This document shows, piece by piece, positions 36,018-49,900 of a DNA stretch of 64,000 nucleotides. Below the pieces are notes generated by a model. It was given only the letters and a program-made list of their open reading frames with translations. It did no database searches and was not told the origin of the DNA. Position 1 is the stretch's first letter; every line of letters starts with the position of its first letter. The DNA lies in the NCBI GenBank assembly GCA_008973525.1, contig WACJ01000113.1, forward strand, positions 248,001 to 312,000, written 5' to 3'. A program made the position numbers and the translations under genes. The stretch is from Stenopsyche tienmushanensis. Lineage: Eukaryota; Arthropoda; Insecta; Trichoptera; Stenopsychidae.

Positions 36018-39000
36018 CTATTTTATTTAAGTGCGATTATCATTTCATAATTCAGCTAATATTGTACAAATGTAATGTTTGAACGTACAATTCATTAAAA
36101 ATATTTTCTTTCTTCAATGACAAAACATGATCTGTGATATTTTCCAAGGTGTATAGACAGGAAACAAACCTTCCAGAATAAGCATAGAATCCTAAGATAA
36201 TTCCCACCTCTAAAATAATTTAAAATCCTTATTCATTATACCCATTTAAAAACTTTTTTGCATCATATTTCAGGCTGTCTCTTATTAATGTGGATTTCAT
36301 CAACTAAACTCAATATTTTTGTTTTCTCTTTCTATTTTAAAAATCTCTTGAAGTGGAGGTACATTTTGAACTATGATGAATTAAAAAAAATGTTTATTTT
36401 AATTAATCGTTTCTTATTTTAGATGTGTCACTTGCCGTTGTAGCGAACGAAATTAAACACCATGCACGACAAAATAATCTCATGTAAAAATCACTATAAC
36501 TTAAGGGTACTATATTACTACGAGTATATTGCGTTAAATCAATATAATACATGGTACTAATCGCGACACAGTCTAGTACCAGGCGTCCCGCCTAGATTGT
36601 GTTAAATGATTTAAGATGTTATCTAAAATTGCCATATCTTGATAGAATGCGATAAACATGGTAATAATTTATTAATTGATCAAATGATATAAAAGGAATA
36701 AACACTTAAAATATATTTTTTCAGTATAATTTGTTCAAACACATTATTTTTTTGGCGGGCTTTCACAAACGTCTGAAGCGTAGTTTTTGTACTGAAAAAG
36801 AAATTGTTAAATTTTGGAATAGGCATTGAAAGTTCGTGTTGCCAATATAAACATTTGCACCCTCCACTTCATTCGTCGCTTAAATTTTGAGTGGCGATTT
36901 TGAATCCTTTGTAGTTATCAATTGTACGTATTCGCAGCGGCAACGTTTCAGCGGAGCATAAAGAAAGCTTTTAAGCTGCCCATGGCAACTTTTGTCTCGA
37001 ATAGCGATGTGATTTTATTTTTACACCGGACAAAGGCTTTTCCTACAATAGGTCATTTATATACCACGGCTATATGCTGGACCCACATGATGTGACTTCG
37101 GATGAGGATATTGTATTTATCTTATGTTCTTCGAAGGTGATGTTTGCATTATAACTTTTGAAAGCTTCCGAGCAGGCTGTTTGTGTGTTTGGGCGTACAG
37201 AAATATAATATCTCCCGGGGTGAATTTCACTTTTGTTTAAAACTCTTATCGAAATCGATTAAAACTTGGAACAAAGTAATTTATATTTGTCTGGTGTCGG
37301 TTTCGGCGTTGGGGATATCGACTTGCAGCAATGAGCGGTAATAGATCGTCTTTTCAACGTAACTTCCAGTTCAACTTTTTGAATATGCTCAGACATAGCG
37401 TTAATGTGTGCTTCATTAAGTGTCCTTTTGAACGGTGAAAGCTAACGATCCTGGATAACGTTTGACAATCGAAATTCCACCTATTCCTGTGACAATCTGG
37501 AATTTCAATTTAAGCACTTTTACTCACATAGAAAAATATATCATAGCATATCCTCTTTTCATTTTTCCGCTTTTATCTCAAACTTATAGCTTTAGATGTA
37601 TGATGGAGATATCAATCTGGGAAATGACATTTCTGTATGCCTAGTGAATTTCACCCATCATTCTTCCCATGGGGAAATATTGTTCACAATGGAAATGCTT
37701 TTGTGAAGATTTTTTTGGTATCTTGCTTTGACCTAAATATTCTTCAAATACACCCTCACAAATCGAATTGAAATAATATTTTTTCGCCTATAATATTTTT
37801 GACTGATTAGAATATTCCTTATACATTGCTTTATTTCAACGTACATTTGAGATCCAATTACGTACATCAAGCTTTTCAACAATTTTCAATAGAGGATTTC
37901 ATATAAATTTTTCTTCAAAATTTGCATGGCGAATAAGAAATACGTAAGGAGATATGCACCCAATTTAAGCTCGGCCTTTCAATTTTCCCCTATTCAAATT
38001 GAACACAAATTCTTTAAATTAAGCATTTTTTTTTAGACCAAACCTTGATTAAAATTCAACCATCGTAATATTAATTATATTTTTTTGTAATAATTCACTC
38101 ATATAATAATAACAAAGGTGGAATATGTTTTTCCGCAAAAAAATCGTGTGCTTTTAATTTCTTTTTGCGTATTTTTTTATTAATATTAAATTCATTTATA
38201 TTCTTAACATACGCCATAAAATTTTTGCCATAAAAATGCCTGATTTCTTGGTTCTGAAAAAATAAACACTGAGATGATTTATAAAGTAGGAAAGAGCTAT
38301 CAACGAGTGAATGATTTGTAACAGTACGTACATTATAATTTCAAATGATGATGATTTTACTACTCATTCATTGATCCTGTCTGACGTAGAAATTTCTATT
38401 CAAATAATCATATTTTATTTTTACCATATATCTTACCACATGTTAGTCAATTAGAGGCTACTACATAAAAATCCTATCGGAAAGTGTTCTTTGGAGATCA
38501 CAAACATCTGATAATGAACATAGCATTTTAGTAATAAGAAACTTATTTTTGGTTCTTAAAAATAAAATATTAGAAGGTTAAAATTGATAATATAATTCTG
38601 TTATGAAACCCTCTAAATATGAATTTATTTGAACAGTTTTTTTTATTCAGATATAACATATTTGAAAGTGCATTAATATATTAAACACTTTTGAAAAATG
38701 TTAATATATTGAAGAGGTTTTTAAATTAAAATTCTATATCAATATTTGATTTAAACTGACATAAAACTCCGGAATGCTGAATCCTTCATGAATATAGCCA
38801 ACGGGATAACGCAATCAAACTAATTGAAAAATAAATATTTTCACATTACATCTTCCCTTCAATTTTACATTCATGAGGGTTGTTTTCATACAAAGATAAT
38901 TGATTGATATTTCTATTAATTTAATACAACTAGCGAGCATGCCTTTTTGTTAAAAAAGACTGACTATTGATTTTGAAATGGGCAAAAATCCGCGAATGGA

Positions 39001-41340
39001 ATTAATCGCATATTGGATCGAGTCGAATGGAATTGTGGTGAAAAAAATCCTTTGAAAAGTCTATGCAATCAAATATCGCTGCTAATTTTTATGCATCGTT
39101 TAGATTTCAATTAAAACCACATTCCAGAGCATTCGCATTGCCAGGTTGTAATTATGATGTAACTTTATATGGCCGTCGACTAAAAAATGTACACAAAAAA
39201 GATCGATGCATCCGCACAAACATCATTCAGTAGGCATTCCATTTGGTTTACGACTCATTTCTATGTACACTATGAGCAATGATTGATTACACATGATCGT
39301 GATCCACTATCATCAATTTTGTTCCTTCGCCTGATTTGACAGGGGACTGAAGGTTCTAGCTCAATTTTCGTGTTGATGTTGGGAGAATTTTTAATGGCCC
39401 TTGCGAACTGCTAGAAAGGAAATCAATTGAGTATTAACGTTTCGAAATAAAAACTTATGTATCTATAAAAAGCAGATAAATTTTCGATCAAACTAATTGA
39501 TTGTTTTCCCTCGGAAACATCTTTTATTTAAGTTGAAGAGAGCAGAATTTTTGTCGTTGAGAAAATATATTCATTGTGTAAATGTGCAGAAAATTTCTGT
39601 TCAATAAGTCTTTCCAAAGCGTTATTTCCGGTTTGATTCTTCGTTTTTGTACGCAATATGAATAAATTAATATTTCCTCTGCCGGTTGAATGCGAAATTT
39701 TCCTTTATCAGTATTTTTTTTAAAGATCATCTATAAAAACAATCACATTGCTCAATATTTTACTCCGATATAATCTTAGAATATGCTAATTAAGATTTTT
39801 GTAGAGTGATTTTAAGGCATATAAGTTCTGTGGAAAATAGTTGTTAACTGATTCGCTGAGATGACCGAGAAAAGCAAGCGAAGTTGGAAATGAATGAATT
39901 GAAAACTGAGTAGAAACTTAAAATAAAGTTCTCATTTTCAAGTAGCCTTTAATGCAAATTGTACTTGGAATCACAAATTAAATGTAAGAGCCTTTTTGAA
40001 GGTGGTTGAATTTTTTTTTCAACGTTTACATATTTGAAATATTTAAGTATTACAATTATTAATTTTTGTATGCAATATTTCATATTGCTATCTTGTTTCA
40101 TAAAGACAAAGTACAACATAGATTTTAAAGCAGTCAACAAATAAAAGTTTACAATTTCCGGTACCCTTTATAAAACGAACATCGGACATTGCATAGGTAA
40201 ACTCCCGATAATTGTACATTCCATAAGTTATTCTTGTTATTCAGCATACGATTTTCCTTTGAATAATTGAAGGTTGATGTTCCAATAATATTTTACATAT
40301 AATTAGAGAGCACTCCGAAATATGAGACTTACTCGTTTACATTGCACTACATTCCAACTGCTGAAATTCAATATTGTTTTAACATCTATTATCACAATTA
40401 TAAAGGTACCTAGTATATTTTACAACTACGGCAACATCAATAGTTTGCATAAAAGCTCTATTTCAATTCATTTTAGTTATAAGTATATCCAGGCTTGATC
40501 CTGCAATTCAAATGCATATCTCAAAAGGGTACATAAATATACATGGTAATTAATTTGTGTTTTCTAAAAACATGTGCAGACATTACCAGTAAACTAAAAA
40601 GATTTATCCTGTCTGAATCATGCTTTGAGATTGGTTTTTGGTAAATATATACGTGTTTGATGCATGCTGAAGGTAAATAAGTCGAGGCAAATATCTTGAT
40701 AGATTCATCCGTATAGCTCACGCGTCTGCTAGAAATCTCCAACATTCAAGATAAAATATCTCGATTCAAAAATAATATATACTGGCGTTTGAAGCAAAGC
40801 TTATTTTCTGCGAATCGATGTTACTGAAATTTATTTTAGCAATTTGACATATGATAGCAGCAAAATTCATGTCTGAACGATGATCAAAAGAGAATGAGCC
40901 GCATAAAGAGAACGGCCCTCAACCTTCCATCGAACCTTCGGAGTGTTGCTTTTTCTTACAATGGTTGTCTTTTAGTATTTGTTAAGCGATCTCTTCATCT
41001 AACGATCGAATAATCGTATTTCAATGTAAGTATTTGCAGGGCTTTTCACCAAAGAAAGTCATTTCGTGTGTTACTTAACGAAGTCTGTCTCTTAAATGAC
41101 TCATTTTCTTGCGGGGTGATTCGATTTCACTCACCCCCATAATCGAAAATTTCGATTAGAGCCCTTGTCTGATCAATTAAGTAAAGTGTTCCTGGGATTA
41201 GCTGATAACGAGACTGCTTTTTATCACTAAACAACTCTTCTAATGATTCTATTTTGTGAGACGATCGCAAAAGTCAGACATTCTGACGGCCGTTTAAGTC
41301 ATAAATGTGACTGGAAATGAACTAAAACGATAATTTATGG
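36018..41340. other. Anonymous AT-rich DNA
   Basis: No gene recognised. An imperfect hairpin (acacagtctag against ctagattgtgt, one mismatch or G:U pair, 15-nt loop) lies at 36565-36602 and includes a GC-rich loop. Frames of 60-74 codons at 37462-37644, 39524-39730, 39949-40140 and 40521-40745 lack motifs. 40880-41330 is slightly less AT-rich but closed in all frames. Confidence 0.5.
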
Positions 41341-42852
41341 CAGAGATCGGCAAGAGTGGCTCCTGAGCCGCATGCGGCTCTTCGGATATAAACTATTTCA
41401 CCTCATCTCAAGCAGCCTTATAATTTAATAGTTTATGAGATAAAGCCGCCGACCAAACTTCGACTCGTACGACATCTTTTCAGTTTGTCCACACATGACA
41501 CAAACTCGCGTCGGTAAATATGTCTAAAAATCTAATTTCTCTATTCTAACTACTTCAATTTAATTTCTCCGCACAAGTGGACAGTAATAAAATGACTACC
41601 TAAAATAGAAACCATAATATTTGATACATGAAATAGTTTGCCTAACACATATGACGCGTTGAAAAACTAACTTTTAGTATTCTCACAATCTTTGGCTATA
41701 TATATTATTATATAAATGAATAAACATTCTCGCCTATGAATCAAAATAAACTTAGTAGCAGGATAAGGGATGAAAATTTACAATTATGCATTCAATTAAA
41801 TATAAGTAGCTATTTGCCAGATAAAAGTAAAGCTTTCAATTAAATTTTTAAATTAAACATCTCGAACATTTTTTCCCCCTAAAATTCATATCCTATAAAT
41901 ATTAATATATCGAAGAGTCTTTGTCGATTGTTTAACTATGAAAGAACTAATTTTTATTTACAAAATCTTACAAAACATAATTTCCTTCTTTACTACTTAC
42001 TTTTTTCCACAGGTTTTCAATTCCTTATTTGAAAAATTATTCTGGGTTTTAGTCAAAAAATATACAAATATGATTTTCGACTTCATTTGAGTTTCGAAAG
42101 CGATTCTTTTAGTGAATGTGTCATAGATCAAAAAAGATGATAATCCTTCGGAGTCAAAACTGGTTAATATTATTATCCATTTTAATTCCCTGATTTTTTC
42201 AGTCATCTCCTTCGCCTTATGGGATCATCCGCTGTCGTGTTACAGAATCACTAAATTATTCCTGATTAATTCTCTACGTTTGACTTTCATAAATTCCTAA
42301 TGAATATTTTCTTGAATATCCCACCAAACACACAAAAAATCTTGCAGGTCGTCAATCCGGGCTCCGGAGTCGAAAATGGTTTTTGTCTCAGCGAAAACCA
42401 TTAAATTTACGACTTATGTTATCATAAACAACCCATTTTTCATCCCCAATCACTATTCGGTGCAAAAAAGGACGAACTTTTTGCTTTGACAACAAAACTT
42501 TACATGTGCTTCATCGCTCTTCTTTATTATGGTCGGACAGTTCGTGCGGCATCCAAACCTCCATTCGTGACTTTGGTGGGGTTTAACCCCTGGTCGAAAA
42601 ACGGCAACATATAATGCCGAATGTGATGTCGGCCGATTTTGGGGTTTGACGTTTTACCCTCTATAAAAATATTTTTTTATACTCGTTAATAAAACTGAAC
42701 AATAGTTCCTTAAAAAATCCAATAGATTTGCCGTTTTAACCGTGTCTGGACACAAACTGAGCTCAAACAGACGTCTATCAAAATTGGCAAGGACTTATCG
42801 ATATACCTAATACGTATATTACATGCGGCTCTCTGGTACCTTTGTTACTCTA
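41341..42852. mobile_element. Second hAT-type element: diverged ends enclosing a mariner remnant
   Basis: The left end reads cagagatcggcaagagtggc then tcctgagccgcatgcggctc, the CAGAGnTCGGCAA...GAGCCGCATGCGGCTC signature of a widespread class of hAT elements. The right end, read on the minus strand from 42852, is tagagtaacaaaggtaccag then agagccgcatg, a diverged inverted partner sharing AGAGCCGCATG. The enclosed 1512 bp shows no hAT transposase but carries a broken mariner transposase (about 42000-42620). The likely history is a non-autonomous hAT that received a mariner insertion. A clear 8-bp target duplication is not visible. Confidence 0.6.
42000..42620 (-). pseudogene. Decayed mariner transposase nested inside hAT-type ends
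   Basis: On the minus strand the blocks run in the family's order. RMEVWMPHELSDHNKEER is the WVPHEL linker. KVRPFLHRIVIGDEKWVVYD, reached after frameshifts, holds the first catalytic aspartate (IGDEKW where relatives have TGDEKW). A damaged FFVCLVGYSRKYSLGIYESQ corresponds to the CIWWD..GI.YYELL block. Then comes TPKDYHLF.SMTHSLKE, which carries the third aspartate, and a terminal region resembling the family's W.KC end (KPVEKS). Many frameshifts and stops intervene, and the N-terminal DNA-binding half is not readable. It differs in block spacing and wording from the mariners at 18881, 26561 and 29491, so it is a separate lineage. Confidence 0.75.
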
Positions 42853-45800
42853 TTTCCATGACAATTCGGCTCGTCGCACTTGACAAACTGCTGACTCCTG
42901 ATTTATGTCATATTGCATTCTTTAAAGACACGATAAAATTCTGCGAAAGGGTTTATGCCAACATTTAGGAGAATTATCTAAGCTTTATAATTTGTTAGTC
43001 GATGAAAATTTCCTATATATTTTGTTGTTTGTGTTTTCATAATGTAAATTTTCCAGAGGGATGTTTTGCATATCTGATGAGTTCATTAGTTCACAAAGCA
43101 TTATGTGGTGTAACGATTACATTTCCATAAATTGAATAAATTTATATCGAATTAGAATTATCTGCCAATATATTGCAATATTCTCTGATGTGTAGGAGGA
43201 CCAAGTTGGCTATAGAATTTCGAAGAGAAAGAACAACGAATATGATAGATATATGTATAAATCAATAATTTCAAAGAAGCCAAACTACATTCAAGATAAA
43301 AATATGATACCAGATTCTAAATAAACAATAGCTAAATCAAACATTATTCGAATTTCAAATAATATTGCGGTAACTGTGAAATGAGTTTGCTTCGTTGATA
43401 CACTTTGTAATGATATTTGTAAGTTTCAAACCTCCGAGGCAAAATCATGTATTCTAATAGTACTGTTTCCTTATTAACTACCAGCAACGTCGTTGTTAGT
43501 CAATATTCAAAATGGCTACATCTATTTTGTAACTATATATTTTGAATGTTTGAATATATTATTCATTTGATATTAATTTAAATCAAGGCAATTATAAAGC
43601 TAGAAATCGTTATTTAACCCTTTTACAAGCAGAATAATGTTTATTATGCTTGGAATTCATGTCTAAAATGTATAATAATGCTATAAAATTTTCGATAATG
43701 CTGTAATTTTCATACGTTAAAATATATTTATTATAAAACTCACCATAATTAAAATATGAGAAGAGGGCAATGGTTTGTAATAATTCAATAATTACTTTTT
43801 TTACCCAAAGTTCGATGACGACCTACTGAAATGGCTAATTAGATCAAATCTTCCGACTAATATTTAGGAGTTGTAACTATGGTTCATATCTAAAATATTT
43901 TTTTGTATAATGTATTTTAGTATCAAGTTTTAATCGAAGATTTTGTAATAGTGTATGATAATAAAAATAAAAATATTAACTTTTGCCAAAGGAAACATTA
44001 GTGCTGTCTTTTAACACAGGATTAACGCTTTGTATCATCTACATCTGGTAGGATGTCTGCTTTATAATTTACATTAAATTATAATAGCCGGGCGAAATAA
44101 TTACATAAGAGATTTATGATCATAAAATGAACCAGAAATTAATGAAAAAAGTCAATGACAAATTGATCAAATGGGAAAAATTATTTTTCGGACTATTATA
44201 ATATATCATATTTTGGTTCGAAATGTAAACCTAAATATTGTATACATAGCTATATTAGGATTGTTATTTAATATCTTAAGTATGTACTTAGTAGTAGTTT
44301 GTAGTTTAAACAGTTAAATAGCTCAATTTCAATGAACAGCATGTGTTGTATTATTCAATTCTTATTTTTTTTTCCTGGGTGCTCCCATGAATGAACAAAT
44401 TGCCAATGATAAATTTAAATTTTGGTGATTTTTTTTTAGCAAATCCAAGTGATTTGAAAAGGATCCAATGCATCTGTTTTAATAATAGGCGTAAGTTTAT
44501 ATCTGTGTACGCGCTGTTTTTAGTTAATAAAAGTGTTGATATAGTGTCTTAGATCCTGGACTTTCACTATAAAGGATTGGATTCATATTCAGATTGTGGG
44601 AAAAAATCATCGTATTAAAAAATTTGACTGGATTTGCAGCAATAATTAAAATGTATGATAATGTCCTAAAAGTAATTCCCTAGAAAAGTCACCTAAGAGG
44701 ATCGTTTATATTCGATAACAGATATGGCACCTTCAAAAGAAGTAAAATATTTGCTTATTGCTTTAAAATCTATATATAATCCAAGATGTCAAAATATTCT
44801 TATCTTGGATTTCAGATGTCACATTGAGGTTTTATCGCAGTTTTAAATAATGCTTAAAAATATTATTTTGGACCAATCTATGAATAGTTTGCGGCATGTA
44901 GTATTCTAAAAATTGTCACGTGTATTTTTAGTTCTTGTTTTCCGTTATTTGATATAAAAAGCGCCGGAAACCGTATCCGTTTGGGCTTAATTACTGGTAT
45001 ACCACTTCGGAAAAGCCCTTAACATTATTTGACAAGGGCGTCTTGCCTTTTAGCAAGTTCAGTATATTTTCGTTGTGCGCCACAAGGCGTATAATGTATT
45101 ACAGAAGGTGTAAAAGGATCTTGGCCGGCATTGTAACGAATTTGTGTGCGCCATCTGGTTCGCACGATAAAGGGATGGATACCTTGGAAAATTTTGGGTC
45201 AAATTCAGTTAACCCAACCGCCGAACTTAAACTCAATTGTGACGAGTTTCTGTGACCTCCACCGCATCGGATGAGATACCAATCTCTCGATATGTATCGG
45301 ATAACGTCGACAATAGCTTCTTTTGCCGGAATCAAAATAACAAATTATGGCCGCCCAATTTTGGGCTCAAAGTGCCTTCGCGCAGAGTTGAGGCCGCAGC
45401 GTAATTACACCCTGCGAAAACGTATAGATAGCTAACTATGAATTTTGTTTCCAAATTGTGTAAATGAACCGAGAGGTTTTCTAATATAATCCTTTGCATA
45501 ATTTATATTTAAATATTAGATTTTGACCTTATCGCAGACCTTGTTATGTGCCAGTTTTTCTGCTGATTGCCACTGATTAATGTATGATTTAATGCATGTT
45601 TCATAAAAAATAGTTTTATTACAAAAACATTTTTTAAAAATATGAATTTTAACCAGAGTTCTTTAATATGTAATTAAATAAATGATGACCTTAATGCATT
45701 ATTTAAAATGTAAAAGGAGTAGTATTTTGTAAAATGTTTATGTATTATGTTTCGACTTATACATAATGTATATAGACGACGAGATATATGTGACTTTGAC

Positions 45801-46276
45801 ATCTTATATCAGTCCAAAAGTCTTTTAAGGGGAAACATGAGCAGCCTTTTAGTATTACCAAATTTATGTTATATTGCTATATTTACGCGGCATATTTTTC
45901 CGCGGTTTCATTTAACGCGAAATTTATTTTTTATATATATTGCATTAATAAAGAGATACCTTCATTATTATTTTATAAAAGTATTTTATAATATACGTTA
46001 TTGTCTTTCTGGCTTCATTATTTCGTATTTTAAAAAATTATATATAATTAATAACTCATGATTTTCTCGATTAAATTCCATTCATTTCGGATATATATAT
46101 ATATATATACATATATATAAGTTTTTCATATTTTTATTTTTTTTAGATATTCGCAGATTTTTTAGCATTAGATTTATAAATTCTATATCTAAAGCAGTTC
46201 TATAAATTTGCATTCAAATTTGACTAAAGTCGTACGTAATATTATGAGCTTTATTACGCTGATGAATGGAATGACG
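42853..46276. other. Anonymous AT-rich DNA
   Basis: No gene recognised. 44940-45420 is less AT-rich, with short opposed frames (45043-45255 plus, 45099-45335 minus) of ordinary residue mix but no motif and no splice context. A 104-codon plus-strand frame at 45747-46061 is rich in I/Y/F/L and looks like chance coding in AT-rich DNA. Confidence 0.5.
46091..46119. repeat. (AT)n microsatellite with one interruption
   Basis: Nineteen bases of AT alternation, one c, then nine more. Confidence 0.9.
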
Positions 46277-46284
46277 CTTGTAAT
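46277..46284. repeat. Left 8-bp target site duplication of hAT copy 3
   Basis: cttgtaat abuts the left terminal repeat; the right flank is cttgtgat (46975-46982), seven of eight identical. hAT transposases duplicate exactly 8 bp. Confidence 0.8.
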
Positions 46285-46974
46285 TAGGGAATTCAATCCC
46301 GGGATCTCGGACTAGTTTTAGGTGCTCATGAATCTCGGGATTAGTAAACGTAATTTCGAAAAATTCGGGTTTGAAATTTTTATCTAACAGAAATCGTACA
46401 CTTCACCAGCACGATGAAGGTTACTAAATCGAAACATTCTCGCCGAAATCTGGACGCTTGAAAACAGTGGCGTAACTACTAATTGGCGAGCTAAGGCGAC
46501 GCCTAGGTGCAATAACTGTTTATTCTATGTATACCATATGTACAGTACAAATATGTTTTTTCAAATTGTTGTATTAATCTTTCCCTACCGGTGATGTATT
46601 TACTACACCTCGACTCTAATAATGGGAATATCGATATGAAATATAATAGATTCTGGGGCTACATACTATACTGAAATATAATAGAAACACTTGTTGCTTT
46701 AATGTTACTTCAGACATATTTTCAAAATAATAATTGAAATTTTAGTGTTTTATTTATCTATTTTTGAATTGTATTTTTATCTTTTCTTAAATAAACCTAA
46801 TTATTTTTTATATTAAACATATGGATTTATTAGTAATTTTTGATCAAATATATCAATGTAATTTTTTAAAGTATTGAAAACCCCGGTCCCGGGATCCCGG
46901 GACTGATCCCAGGTTGGTCTTATGCAATCCCGAAATCCCGGGATCAAAAGTTTGGCTCGGGATTGGATTCCTTA
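46285..46974 (+). mobile_element. hAT-family element copy 3, complete ends, internally deleted (690 bp)
   Basis: The left end is TAGGGAATTCAATCCCGGGA. The right end, read on the minus strand from 46974, is TAAGGAATCCAATCCCGAGC, so the terminal inverted repeat is about 16-17 bp with two or three differences. An 8-bp duplication flanks it. The interior matches copies 1 and 4 up to 'gaaatataataga' near 46651, then jumps to the 'ttgctttaatgttacttc' region near 46696. The deleted stretch contains the whole hATC coding segment. What remains is a coding-less derivative that can only move with transposase supplied in trans. It is the reference copy for defining family boundaries in this window. Confidence 0.9.
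46886..46903. repeat. 18-bp perfect palindrome in hAT subterminal region (copy 3)
   Basis: Identical to 5081-5098 of copy 1. It survives at the same place despite divergence of neighbouring bases, which fits a transposase-binding role. Confidence 0.75.
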
Positions 46975-46982
46975 CTTGTGAT
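46975..46982. repeat. Right 8-bp target site duplication of hAT copy 3
   Basis: cttgtgat, matching the left flank cttgtaat at seven of eight positions. Confidence 0.8.
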
Positions 46983-49900
46983 ATTGTGAATATTTTTAAC
47001 ATTCTTGATTAAGAATGTAAAATATTGTATCATGTATTTCTAGCATAAATAAGTATTTTTAGCAGTGGATAGCGTAGACAAATTATGTGTAATATTTTTG
47101 AAGAACCTTTCGTAAAGGCTTTCGTCATTCATTCCCTAATATCGAACTTTTCTTGGATTTCTTGCGCTGACTCATTACAGCATTTTTACATTTTCCCACG
47201 AGAACCATTTGGAGAGATTTATCAATCAATCCCGATCATTTTTTTCTTCCTAAATCACCTAATAACATCCATTTGATTTGGTCAATGTGAGGATTTCGTT
47301 TTTGCATTTTGCGTGATTTATGACTCGAAATTTTGGCTGATAATCAAGATTATCACGATGGTGAATCAGCTTTTCTTTTACGATGTTTTTTGAAAATTAG
47401 TTCTGAACTAAAACCTCTTTGGTTGTAATTATTTTTATTTGGATCTTTGAATTTATATGTCGCATATTTATGAATGGATCATTTATAAATTTAGTCTGAG
47501 CTTGACATGTATAAAAACATTGTTGAATAAAAAACTAGCATACAGAAGTTTGTCCATTAAACTACTTTGTCGTATAAATTCTGAAATTATACGAACTTCA
47601 TCTTTATATTACACATATCAAAGTATTTTAACAGCAGATTTTGTAACGAATGTATTGAATGGAATTTTTTTCTTTGAGGTTCTTTAGCAACTCTTAATAC
47701 ACCCGAACATATTAACCCAATAATTAGAACCAACCCTATCCAATTTTCTCACTTTAATTATCGTCCTTATACGTTGGTTCTCTACTAAACCATTACTTAA
47801 ACACGTCTCTGAAGTGGCTATCGATCCGACACATTCACTCTCTTTCCCATGAACGTTTTAACTTTTTAATTAACAAAAAATGCTTCAATTACAAAAACTA
47901 AAGTCGATTTTCAAGTTAATTTAAATGACAATGGCTTAAACGTTATTTTCATGCATTATGGAAAAAGCCTTTTATGCTTTCATTATTTTCTTTCAAGATC
48001 AACATCTTTATAAGTCGTTAATTATTTTAATCTTCCCAAAACCAATTGTTTTACCTTTTTAAACAATTCTCATCTTAAATCTTTACGATTTTCGTTAAAT
48101 ACCATTAAAATAATACAGTCAATTAAATTAATTTATGGCATTCTATGAAATCGATGTTAATTAATTTTATGGTTGATTTCAAATCGTAAATGATAAAATG
48201 TTTATGTTCATCTTCAATGAATTTAGCTTTAAACACCATGGCGGATGGATAAAATGAAAGATTTATGGACATTTGATCTGCAATAAAATCGTTGATAAAT
48301 TCATGTATGCCTAGTGAAGTGCTAAACGTAACACTTCGTCTTCGAATTTCTAAAATAGTTCTTGACCCATTTGAATGCGTAATAAATCTTACAGGATGCC
48401 GATCGATGATTTATGGTTATTTGTGCGAAAAGTGCCAAGCACATTGATCGATGTAGTCATTAAATCATAAATAGCAAATTTTTAACGACTATAGGATTCT
48501 CACATGGATGAAAATGTCCCGGTCATAAATTATTTTTTGTAAATAAATCAATCAATACATCCGGATATTAAAATTATTGTATTGTTAGAATAATTAGTTC
48601 CATGATATGTGGTCTCAAATGCTTTTGAGGATATGTTATGTCCAAAATGAACTAAATAAATGATCGATAAAACATTTTTGATTATAATTATGATCATCAA
48701 CTTAGTTTTCATGCATTTATCGGATGTAAATTTGTATTATTTGCGGATTTGTTATTTTATTTCATAGCCATTACACTATATAATATATATTTTAGAATAT
48801 TTTTATTATGAATACTTTTTTTTTTTTTTATTCTTAACCAAAATATTCGTCACAGATATTCAATGAGGTCTTTCAGCTATTTTTCTACAAAATATAATCT
48901 TGGCTCTATAACAAAATGTTTGAAAATTGTATAAACAAACATACTGCATGTAGAAAGCATCATTTATTTGTGGTTGAAGTTTCGTTTCCAAGACTTTTGG
49001 ATATTGATTTCATTTATTTCTTCTATTCACTGTGAATTTTATCAAATATTCTCCAATCATATTTAAACCATTTATGAAAGGCAATAGGAAATCACCATAT
49101 GAAAATCCTTTATCCCTGGAATAATCTCCTATGGAATATATGTCTGATACCGGTTATGGCGCTTTAAAATGCTTATCTATTTTCGATCATCCATTCTTTG
49201 ACTTTGTGTATCCCCATATTTTTACGATATTTTAAATTTAGCATTGAAATCCTATCAATATTTTTATCCTGTTTTATAAAATATTTTTTAATTTTGCATT
49301 ATTGCAATATTGCAATTTCCGTTTTTTAAATATACATAAAAACATTCTGAATTTGTGTCTCAAAATGAAATGCATATCTTTAAATATTCAAACATTTTAT
49401 CATTTTACCATATTTTTTCAGAGTAGGAAAGTTTGTTGCGAGTGATTAAAAACACACTTCATTTTATATATCTTTATACTAAATAAGTATGTTATTTAAT
49501 TCAAAGCACGTGTTCTTAGTGCCTAAATACGTAATTAATAATGATTCATAAGTTCATGAGGAATTTATTCACTCTTAAAAATTCCTTCGCAAATTTTTGC
49601 TTTCCCATTAAATTTATTTCAGCAAATTTGTTTATGTGAATGGATTATATTCGTAGAGTGTAGGATTACACAAACAGAAGCTCCATGTTGTCATTAAAAC
49701 CTTTCAACTAAACTCTTCATCCTACGATCGAATCATTTTATGGAATTCTGGAAGCTCTCCAGTCAAGACACTTTTCTATGGCCTCTCATCGGGAACGCTA
49801 CCGAAGAATATTTTTAGCACATATTAGTAAACAGCTCTCACGTGGGCAAATTCTGCTTTTGCCGTTTCATCGCATTAGTACATTGCTGTTTATTGTTGCT

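Noticed and set aside
41997..42206. 69-codon minus-strand frame as an independent gene
   Set aside because: It is an out-of-frame shadow of the mariner transposase block TPKDYHLF.SMTHSL in the same interval.
45747..46061. 104-codon plus-strand frame
   Set aside because: Composition is dominated by I, F, Y and L, as expected for chance frames in AT-rich DNA; no motif, start context or splice signals.
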